From an uncultured Peptoniphilus sp. (GTDB lineage Bacteria > Bacillota > Clostridia > Tissierellales > Peptoniphilaceae): 16,588 nucleotides of DNA. The notes beneath the pieces were generated by a model, which saw nothing but the letters and a program-made list of their open reading frames with translations, ran no database searches and was not told the DNA's origin. Location of the stretch: positions 1 to 16,588 of the forward strand of contig NZ_CALUAA010000019.1 in the NCBI RefSeq assembly GCF_943913915.1. The letters run 5' to 3'. The position numbers were made by a program, and so were the translations under genes. Numbering within the stretch: position 1 is the first letter of the stretch; each line of letters begins with the position of its first letter. Shown here one piece after another: positions 1 to 5,353 of the stretch.

Positions 1-22
1 AGAGAGAATAAAAATTCTCTCT
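1..22. repeat. Perfect 9-bp inverted repeat inside the putative IS end
   Basis: AGAGAGAAT (1-9) and ATTCTCTCT (14-22) are perfect complements around an AAAA loop. There is no T-tract on the plus side. The minus-strand side lies outside the window, so a terminator function cannot be judged. Near an IS end such a hairpin could block transcription or translation entering the transposase gene from flanking DNA; that role is inference. Confidence 0.6.
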
Positions 23-54
23 GGTATTTGGTCCAACTTTATGGGGTCACCACA
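1..54. mobile_element. Outer end of an IS3-family (IS150-group-like) insertion sequence, cut by the window edge
   Basis: Read on the minus strand from base 54, the DNA starts TGTGG and continues TGACCCCATAAAGTTGGAC (30-54). This matches my memory of IS3-family, IS150-group terminal inverted repeats: a TG tip, a CCCC block and an AAGTTGGAC block. The plus-strand tip therefore ends in CA at base 54 and the element body would lie to the left, outside the window. A perfect 9-bp hairpin (1-9 with 14-22, loop AAAA) lies inside the element, 7 bases from the repeat. No transposase codons are visible, so I cannot say whether this is the left or right end, or whether the element is intact. The duplicated target would begin at base 55 (TCT if 3 bp). 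The family assignment is inference from the terminal motif only. Confidence 0.6.
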
Positions 55-88
55 TCTCGAGGGGGCTTTTTTAGTAAAAATGTGCAAT

Positions 89-115
89 AAAAAAAGCCCT
101 CGTAAGAGAGCTTTC
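89..115 (-). terminator. Rho-independent terminator of rplY
   Basis: On the minus strand, 9 bases after the rplY stop, AAGCTCTC and GAGGGCTT form an 8-bp stem with one G-U pair and a TTAC loop, followed by a run of seven T (plus-strand A89-A95). Position, stem and T-tract fit an intrinsic terminator for the minus-strand transcript. Confidence 0.88.
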
Positions 116-124
116 AAATGTCGA

Positions 125-763
125 TTATTCTTCGTCTTCGTCTTCAGTTTCTTCAACTGTGGGCACATCAGCTGCGTCGGCATCGTCTTCTTCTTCAATT
201 TCTTCTTCTCTGGGTTCTTGAAGAGAAGCGACAGCTTCATCAGCTTCGGATAGAACTTCGATACCTTCGATAGACGAAACATCAAGATCGGCAACGGTAA
301 CGGTGTCGCCGATTTCCATGTTTTGTACATCTACAACAGCTTCCGAGGGAAGGCTCGTAGGTAGACATTCAACTTCAACTTCTTCAAGTAGTTGCAAGAG
401 AACGGAAGGTTGTGCATGGATTTCGTCGCGGTTTTCCAATACGACGGGAATGAAAAGTTTGATCTTTTCTTTTAAGTTTACGCCGTATGCGTCGAAGTGA
501 ACCAATTGATTCTTAAAGGGATGTTCTTGGATTTCCTTGAAAAGAATCTTGGTAGTTTTGCCGTCGAGTTCCATATCGACGAGGGCAGAAGTACCTGCAC
601 TACCTACAACTTTTTGAAGTTCGTTGGCTTTAGCGACGACTGCTACGGGTTCTTCGTTTTCAGCGTAGAACACGCCGGGAACCAAGCCTTCAGCTCTAAC
701 TTTTTTAGCGCCGGATGTACCGATCTCTTCGCGCTTTTGTACATTTAAATGGATTGTTTTCAT
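125..763 (-). CDS. rplY: 50S ribosomal protein L25 / general stress protein Ctc
   Basis: A 212-residue protein of the bL25 TL5/CTC type, the long form with an extra beta domain. Proteins of this family bind 5S rRNA in the large subunit; in Bacillus subtilis the orthologue Ctc is stress-induced. The N-terminal 5S-binding domain covers about residues 3-92, with the family-typical IQEHPFKNQLVHFDAY at 78-93. The second domain (about 95-180) carries LPTSLPSEAVVDV and a downstream IGDTVTVADL segment. The tail (183-212) is almost entirely Asp/Glu, as often seen in this family. The ATG is preceded by a strong AAGGAGG seven bases or less upstream (ACGAAGGAGGACATA-ATG). It is monocistronic or read weakly from rodA, with its own promoters and terminator. 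The name ctc is equally valid. Confidence 0.95.
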   Translation of the reverse strand: MKTIHLNVQKREEIGTSGAKKVRAEGLVPGVFYAENEEPVAVVAKANELQKVVGSAGTSALVDMELDGKTTKILFKEIQEHPFKNQLVHFDAYGVNLKEKIKLFIPVVLENRDEIHAQPSVLLQLLEEVEVECLPTSLPSEAVVDVQNMEIGDTVTVADLDVSSIEGIEVLSEADEAVASLQEPREEEIEEEDDADAADVPTVEETEDEDEE

Positions 764-791
764 TATGTCCTCCTTCGTTTATCAACAACAT

Positions 792-821
792 ATTATACAA
801 TAAAATGCCGAGAATTGCCAT
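792..821 (-). promoter_or_regulatory. Proximal rplY promoter
   Basis: The minus strand carries a perfect -10 TATAAT (792-797). Upstream is a weak -35, either ATGGCA (816-821, 18-nt spacer) or TGGCAA (815-820, 17-nt spacer). The -10 lies about 29 bases from the ATG at 763, which leaves a short leader containing the SD. The 13 bases around this -10 (TTATTGTATAATA) are identical to those of the rodA promoter. Confidence 0.6.
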
Positions 822-837
822 TCTTTCATAATTTCAA

Positions 838-870
838 GCCCTTATCTTCACGCAGGTATCTCCATAGGGC
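838..870 (-). other. Possible hairpin in the distal rplY leader RNA
   Basis: In the RNA from the distal promoter, GCCCTAT (864-870 on plus) can pair with ATAAGGGC (838-845) with one bulged A, giving a 7-bp stem around an 18-base loop. No T-tract follows, so it is not a terminator. Whether it regulates anything is unknown. Confidence 0.35.
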
Positions 871-882
871 AATAACTAAGCC

Positions 883-913
883 ATTATATCATAAGAGAGA
901 GGGAAATCGCCAA
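883..913 (-). promoter_or_regulatory. Distal extended -10 promoter upstream of rplY
   Basis: The minus strand reads TGATATAAT (883-891), a consensus extended -10 element (TGnTATAAT). A TTGGCG hexamer lies 19 bases upstream (908-913), which is longer than ideal, so the extended -10 would carry the promoter. It would give a leader of about 110 bases before rplY. It lies in the 198-base gap between rodA and rplY, where I see no other gene and no clear rodA terminator. Confidence 0.45.
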
Positions 914-961
914 TTTTACGCTTTTTCATAAAAAATTAGAAGTTTGGGTATGACGGTCTTT

Positions 962-2206
962 TTACCGGGAGCGTCTGGACCGCTCTTTGTGAAGTTGTTC
1001 TTGCTGAATTTCAGCGATACGATCGGTGAATCTTTCCCAGTAATTGGGTAAAATTCCATGAGAGAGGCGGCTTGTGCGGTGATATCTGACGCTCAGGCAT
1101 AGGCCGATCATGGCGAAGTTTACCAATTGAAAGGTACCGCCGTAGCTGATAAAGGGAAGGGGAATTCCCGTTACGGGCATAAGGCCCAGCGTCATGCCTA
1201 TATTTTCCCACACGTGAATAAAGAGAATGCCGAGAAAACCTAAAATCATAAGCTCTCCCATTTTATCTTTGGCAATTTTTGAGAGGGAAATAAGTCTGTA
1301 AAAGATGAGTCCGTAGAGGACGATGAGAAGGCTGCCGCCTAAAAAGCCTAACTCCTCGACGAGGACCGGATAGATAAAGTCTGTTTCTTTTGTGGGCACA
1401 AAATTAAATTGAGTCTGGGGCCCTTTATATAGACCACGGCCGAAAAGACGGCCGTCGCCGATGGCGATGCGCCCTTCGTAAGCTTGGTATCCGCTGCCGC
1501 TTTTATTGGCATCGGGTTTCATAAAGTCGAGAATTCTGTCTTTCTGGTAATCGTCGAGTCGGGCGTAGAGGAAGGGAAGGGAAAGTAAAACGGCACCTAG
1601 TGCTCCGAAGATATACTTCCAGTCCAGATCAGAAAAGAAAAGCATAATGGCGATGAAGAATAAAAACACCATGGCTGTACCGAAGTCCGGCTGAAGTAAA
1701 ATCAGGCCCACAGGGAAGCCTGCGAAGGCGAGGGTTTTAATGAGCTCCTTCGGCTCATTGAGTTTATGACCGTGGGTATCCAAGTAGGCAGCGAGACAAA
1801 TAACGAGAAAGATTTTAACAAATTCCGCCGGTTGAAAGTTAACAGGGCCGACAGTAAGCCAGCTCTTAGAACCCCAGGTCGTGTCGCCGTGACCGAAAAG
1901 GAGGGTGGCAACGAGGAGGATTATGCTGAAAATGTACAGGAAAGGATAATAAGTTTTCCAGATGCGGTAATCGACCACCATAAGCGAGAAGGCGAAAGCA
2001 GCACCGATGACAGTGGCAATCCCTTGCTTAATCAGATAGGGCTTATTACCGTAAGTTAAGGTGGCGGAGGATAAGACGACAAAACCCAACAGTGTAACGG
2101 CGACGATGGCCAAGACCAGGGTGATATCGATGTTTCGTTTATTCAGATTAAAATGGAAGTGAGAAATCAGTCTCTCTATTCGTTCACGGGTAAAAGGGTT
2201 TTTCAT
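962..2206 (-). CDS. rodA: SEDS-family peptidoglycan glycosyltransferase RodA
   Basis: A 414-residue polytopic membrane protein of the RodA/FtsW/SpoVE (SEDS) family, which polymerises lipid II into glycan strands together with a class B PBP. Visible landmarks are WGSKSWL at 111-117, QPAEF at 125-129, QPDFGT at 172-177, TKETDFIYPVLVEE at 272-285 with Asp276 at the position of the essential extracellular Asp of RodA, and PVTGIPLPFISYGG at 344-357. About ten hydrophobic segments start near residue 28, after a basic cytoplasmic N-terminus; the basic C-terminal tail (about 374-414) is cytoplasmic. The overall look (TDFIY, the QPDFGT context) favours RodA over FtsW, although SEDS subtypes are hard to separate by eye. 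The ATG has AAAGGAGAGG just upstream. No mreBCD or PBP gene is adjacent. Confidence 0.88.
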   Translation of the reverse strand: MKNPFTRERIERLISHFHFNLNKRNIDITLVLAIVAVTLLGFVVLSSATLTYGNKPYLIKQGIATVIGAAFAFSLMVVDYRIWKTYYPFLYIFSIILLVATLLFGHGDTTWGSKSWLTVGPVNFQPAEFVKIFLVICLAAYLDTHGHKLNEPKELIKTLAFAGFPVGLILLQPDFGTAMVFLFFIAIMLFFSDLDWKYIFGALGAVLLSLPFLYARLDDYQKDRILDFMKPDANKSGSGYQAYEGRIAIGDGRLFGRGLYKGPQTQFNFVPTKETDFIYPVLVEELGFLGGSLLIVLYGLIFYRLISLSKIAKDKMGELMILGFLGILFIHVWENIGMTLGLMPVTGIPLPFISYGGTFQLVNFAMIGLCLSVRYHRTSRLSHGILPNYWERFTDRIAEIQQEQLHKERSRRSR

Positions 2207-2216
2207 AGCCTCTCCT

Positions 2217-2246
2217 TTGTAAGATAGAATATGATACTATTATACA
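2217..2246 (+). promoter_or_regulatory. Possible queG-nth-vanW operon promoter
   Basis: On the plus strand, TTGTAA (2217-2222) lies 18 bases before TATACA (2241-2246), or 15 bases before TATTAT (2238-2243). Either -10 would overlap the rodA -10 on the other strand. The queG ATG follows at 2266 behind AAAGGAAG (2253-2260). The boxes are imperfect, so the exact element is uncertain. Confidence 0.4.
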
Positions 2247-2266
2247 ATAACGAAAGGAAGAGCCAA
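2239..2266 (-). promoter_or_regulatory. rodA promoter
   Basis: The minus strand has TTGGCT (2261-2266), a 16-base spacer and a perfect TATAAT (2239-2244), about 33 bases from the rodA ATG. The -35 box touches the first base of the divergent queG start codon, so the two divergent transcription units share this 59-bp region. Confidence 0.6.
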
Positions 2267-3174
2267 TGGAAATAGAGGTCATAAAAAACAGAATAGATTT
2301 TCACGATCTGGCCCTTATTCCGGCAGTGACTCTTAATGAGATGGAATCGGTTTTTAGTGCGAGAGAAAAAGAAGGGCGCAGACTTCCCATAGAGCCTGAA
2401 GGAATTCAGGAAAGAATTGACCCTGTTCTCTCCCTCTCCTCGGCTCGCTCTATATTTGTAGCTTTCGAGCAGATTCCCTTCTCCGAGAGACTTCCTGAAT
2501 CAAAGCCGGGTTACGGACGATTGGCCGGGGTTTCAAGGGACAGAGATTACCATGATCTTCTTGGAGAAAAGCTGAAAAAACTGGAGGAGTACTTAAATCA
2601 AAATTACCCCAACGTAAAAACCTATTGTCAAGTGGATACAGGTCCTCTTTACGAGCGGGGGTTCGCCTCTTTAACGGGGAAGGGGTTTATCGGCCGGAGC
2701 GGAAATTTTATTCACCACATTTTGGGGAGTTATGTGACTATCGGTCTATTGGTTACGAATCTTTCGGGAGGAGAGTTGAAGATTCAAAGGAATCGGTGCG
2801 GAGACTGTAATAGGTGCGTGCTCGCCTGCCCGGGAGGCGCTCTTTCAGATCAGGGAATAGTAAACCCTGTGCGGTGTCGTTCATGGATAACGCAAAAACG
2901 AGGCGATCTCAGTGAGTGGGAGCAGGATATTATGGGCGACTGGCTCTACGGATGTGATATATGCCAAATGGTCTGCCCTAAGAACCGAAGGATTGAGAAG
3001 AAGTTTCAGGTAGAAGAACCTATGGAGCGCATACGTTTAGATGATATTCGAAAGACAAGTAATCGAACGTTTAAAAAACAATTCGGCCGGCTAAGCGGCT
3101 CATGGCGCGGAGCAAAACAATGGAAGAAAAACGCCGATTATATCGACGCTTATTTTAGGAAGGATAAACGATAA
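2266..3174 (+). CDS. queG: Epoxyqueuosine reductase QueG
   Basis: A 302-residue iron-sulfur and cobalamin-dependent enzyme that reduces epoxyqueuosine to queuosine in the anticodon wobble position of tRNAs with GUN anticodons. The family-typical VDTGPLYERGFA at 123-134 contains the catalytic Asp124. A ferredoxin-like double [4Fe-4S] site is formed by Cys178, 181, 184 and 188 (CGDCNRCVLACP), Cys204, and Cys230, 233 and 237 (CDICQMVCP). The Gly-rich KGFIGRSGN at 139-147 corresponds to the family GWIGKNTN segment. The length matches the short QueG form without C-terminal HEAT repeats. It starts at an ATG behind AAAGGAAG and heads a cluster with nth only 2 bases downstream. Context says nothing about queuosine precursor supply, because no queA or tgt gene is in the window. 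Confidence 0.92.
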   Translation: MEIEVIKNRIDFHDLALIPAVTLNEMESVFSAREKEGRRLPIEPEGIQERIDPVLSLSSARSIFVAFEQIPFSERLPESKPGYGRLAGVSRDRDYHDLLGEKLKKLEEYLNQNYPNVKTYCQVDTGPLYERGFASLTGKGFIGRSGNFIHHILGSYVTIGLLVTNLSGGELKIQRNRCGDCNRCVLACPGGALSDQGIVNPVRCRSWITQKRGDLSEWEQDIMGDWLYGCDICQMVCPKNRRIEKKFQVEEPMERIRLDDIRKTSNRTFKKQFGRLSGSWRGAKQWKKNADYIDAYFRKDKR

Positions 3175-3176
3175 GT

Positions 3177-3824
3177 ATGCAAATGACTCGAGAAGATGCT
3201 CTAAGGGTGTATGGGATTTTGGAAGATACATTCCCGGATGCCCGCGCGGAATTGGATTACACCACACCTTATGAACTTTTGGTGGCGACTATTCTTTCCG
3301 CACAATGCACCGATGTGAGAGTAAATAAAGTGACGAACGTGCTCTTTGAAAATTACAATACGCCGGAGAAGATGGTGACTCTTTCTCAAGAGAAACTGGA
3401 AGAATATATTCGAAGTTGCGGATTCTACCGAAACAAGGCGAAAAATATTTTGGCGGCCTCACGCATTATCCTGGACCGCTACGACGGCGAGATCCCGGGC
3501 ACCATCGAGGAATTAATGACGCTCCCCGGCGTCGGGCGAAAGACGGCCAATGTGGTGGGCTCCAATGTTTTAGATATTCCCGCCATCGCCGTGGATACTC
3601 ACGTGTTTCGCGTATCCAATCGATTAGGTCTTGCCGATGCAAAAAACGTAGACAAGACGGAAGAACAGCTTATGGATATTTGGCCCGAAGATTGTTGGAG
3701 CAAGGGCCATCACCTACTTATTTTTCTGGGGAGACGGATTTGCAAGGCGCAGAATCCTCTTTGCGAGGAATGCACTTTAACTGATTACTGTGAATACTAT
3801 CGAGAAGAGGGCACCAATGGCTAA
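3177..3824 (+). CDS. nth: Endonuclease III (DNA glycosylase / AP lyase)
   Basis: A 215-residue base-excision-repair enzyme that removes oxidised pyrimidines and cleaves at abasic sites. The helix-hairpin-helix LPGVGRKTANVV at 116-127 carries the catalytic Lys122, and VDTHVFRV at 139-146 carries the catalytic Asp140. The C-terminal [4Fe-4S] loop has the Nth spacing C-x6-C-x2-C-x5-C (Cys189, 196, 199, 205). Length is normal for the family. The ATG at 3177 is preferred over the in-frame ATG at 3183 because AGGAAGG (3157-3163) is already 13 bases away. The start lies 2 bases after the queG stop, so translation is probably coupled. The last 8 bases overlap the next gene. Confidence 0.95.
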   Translation: MQMTREDALRVYGILEDTFPDARAELDYTTPYELLVATILSAQCTDVRVNKVTNVLFENYNTPEKMVTLSQEKLEEYIRSCGFYRNKAKNILAASRIILDRYDGEIPGTIEELMTLPGVGRKTANVVGSNVLDIPAIAVDTHVFRVSNRLGLADAKNVDKTEEQLMDIWPEDCWSKGHHLLIFLGRRICKAQNPLCEECTLTDYCEYYREEGTNG

Positions 3825-5169
3825 AAAATATTTTGATTTTCGGGATCAGAAGCGTAAAGAATTGATTCTAAGAAAAAGAGTGCGTCAGGCGAAATGGATA
3901 TTGTCTTTTGTCATCATTCTCTTCATCGGTATCGCCTGCGTCCCTTTCTTCGGGCGCATCAGCCCCGGCGTACAATACCAGGGAGTAAAGCTCGGGTTTT
4001 TAACGGAAACGAAGGCGAAAGAAAAACTCGAAAAGGCGCAGGAAGACTTTAAGGACGAAGATGTTGTTTTAATCAACGGAAAGCGCAAAGGGAAAGTAAG
4101 TGCCGGCATGCTCGGCCTGTCTCTCTCTCCCGATGAAGCGGCGAAAGAAGCTCTTGTCCTCAGTGAAAACACTTCTTTTTTCAAGCGACCTTTTATCGCC
4201 ATCGGAAAAAAGGACGTGGACGTGCCTCTTATTGTTGATAAAAGCGTCCTCTCAAAGGGGCTCGAAAAATTAAACGGAACCCTTTACGACGGGGCGAAGC
4301 CTGCCCGTGTCGCCTTACAAGGTGAAAAAGTGGTGGTGGAAAACGGTGAGCTAGGCGAAGCGATCAATTTAGATGATGCCGCGTCCAAGCTTTCAAAAGG
4401 CATCGAAAAACCTGTGGAATTAAAAGCGGAAGAGATTATGCCCTCGGTTTCTGCTGAATCTCTTCAGGGTATCGATTCTGTCCTGGCCACATGGAGCACT
4501 GATTACGATCCGAGTGACGATAATCGCGTGGTGAATTTAGAGCGAGGCGCATCGTTTTTTAACCGCGTCGTCTTGCAGCCCGGGGAGCGCCTCTCCTTTT
4601 TAGAAACCATCGGCGGGATTACGGAAGCAAACGGATTTAAAGAGGGGGAAACGATCTCTTCGGGAATCGAAACAAAGGGCATCGGCGGCGGCGTCTGCCA
4701 GGTCTCCACGACCATGTATAATGCGGCTGTGCGAGCAGATCTTACTATTCTATCCCGCCATAACCATTCCAAAGCCGTTGAATATGCTGAAAAGGGAACG
4801 GACTGTGCCGTAAGCGACGGTTATAAAGATTTTATATTTACCAATCCTTATAACACGCCTATTTATATAGAAACAAAAGTAGGAAAAGGTCACGTAGTAT
4901 GTACGATATTCGGGCATGGCGCTGAGAAACCTTATACTATCGATCTCTTGCCTGAGAAGATCAAAACTATTGCCGCCGGAGAAGAGTGGCAGAACTCGAC
5001 GGAGCTGAAAGAGGGCGAGATCAAAGTACTTCAGGAAAAAGAAGACGGCTCTTTCTACAAGACCTATAAGATTTATAAAGAGGGAGATCGGGAGATTAAA
5101 CGGAAATTGGCGAGCACTTCTCGCTATGTGCCTGTAGACGGAAAGTATTTAAAGGGAATTTCCAATTAA
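3817..5169 (+). CDS. Membrane-anchored VanW family protein (YoaR-like)
   Basis: A 450-residue protein of unknown biochemical function. A basic N-terminus (about 11-26) is followed by one membrane segment (about 27-46), so the rest is probably extracytoplasmic. Residues about 55-215 look like the repeat domain that often precedes VanW (putative peptidoglycan-binding). The VanW domain covers about 222-366, with the hallmark GIGGGVCQVSTTMYNA at 288-303 and NPYNTPIYIE at 343-352. The tail (about 375-440, TYKIYKEGDREIKRKL) resembles a G5 domain. I place the start at ATG 3817 because GAAGAGG lies 8 bases upstream. An in-frame GTG at 3790 would add nine residues but lacks an SD. It overlaps nth by 8 bases, and no terminator separates it from rpoB. 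Despite the family name, nothing here suggests vancomycin resistance. Confidence 0.85.
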   Translation: MAKKYFDFRDQKRKELILRKRVRQAKWILSFVIILFIGIACVPFFGRISPGVQYQGVKLGFLTETKAKEKLEKAQEDFKDEDVVLINGKRKGKVSAGMLGLSLSPDEAAKEALVLSENTSFFKRPFIAIGKKDVDVPLIVDKSVLSKGLEKLNGTLYDGAKPARVALQGEKVVVENGELGEAINLDDAASKLSKGIEKPVELKAEEIMPSVSAESLQGIDSVLATWSTDYDPSDDNRVVNLERGASFFNRVVLQPGERLSFLETIGGITEANGFKEGETISSGIETKGIGGGVCQVSTTMYNAAVRADLTILSRHNHSKAVEYAEKGTDCAVSDGYKDFIFTNPYNTPIYIETKVGKGHVVCTIFGHGAEKPYTIDLLPEKIKTIAAGEEWQNSTELKEGEIKVLQEKEDGSFYKTYKIYKEGDREIKRKLASTSRYVPVDGKYLKGISN

Positions 5170-5172
5170 TCC

Positions 5173-5204
5173 TTGCGTTAGCATTCAGATCATGATAGTA
5201 TAAT
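5173..5204 (+). promoter_or_regulatory. Probable rpoBC promoter
   Basis: A perfect TATAAT (5199-5204) lies 30 bases after the vanW-like stop codon. The best upstream hexamer, TTGCGT (5173-5178), is 20 bases away, which is long, so the -35 is doubtful. The predicted leader is about 143 bases. Read-through from the queG cluster is also possible because no terminator is visible in 5170-5198. Confidence 0.5.
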
Positions 5205-5353
5205 AGATTGCATAATATTAAAAAGTTATATGGAAACGAAATCGCAGTTACGGAAGATAATGTATATGTAAGTTACTTGGAGAGTGCTCGTAAGTTAATT
5301 TTTACAGATACATTTTTTATTTTTCGAGAGAACTTAAGGGGTGAGGAATTTAG
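5205..5353 (+). other. AT-rich rpoB leader, no recognised gene
   Basis: This stretch between the predicted promoter and rpoB is distinctly AT-rich, with T-tracts at about 5297-5324. TAAGTT (5291-5296) can pair with AACTTA (5331-5336), with weak extension into the G-rich SD region (AGGGGTGAGG, 5337-5346). No intrinsic terminator is present. A TTG-initiated reading frame crosses it (5208-5393) but lacks an SD and runs into rpoB out of frame, so I do not call it. Confidence 0.4.

Noticed and set aside
41..253. Plus-strand frame opposite the end of rplY
   Set aside because: It crosses the IS tip, the terminator and the antisense of the acidic tail codons, and gives a low-complexity Phe-rich product with no SD.
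3790..3816. GTG at 3790 as start of the vanW-like gene
   Set aside because: It lies deep inside nth without an SD; ATG 3817 has GAAGAGG at proper distance and gives a normal basic N-terminus before the membrane segment.
3817..5169. VanW-like gene as part of a vancomycin-resistance cluster
   Set aside because: No vanH, ligase, vanX or vanRS genes are nearby; VanW domains are common in unrelated Firmicute surface proteins.
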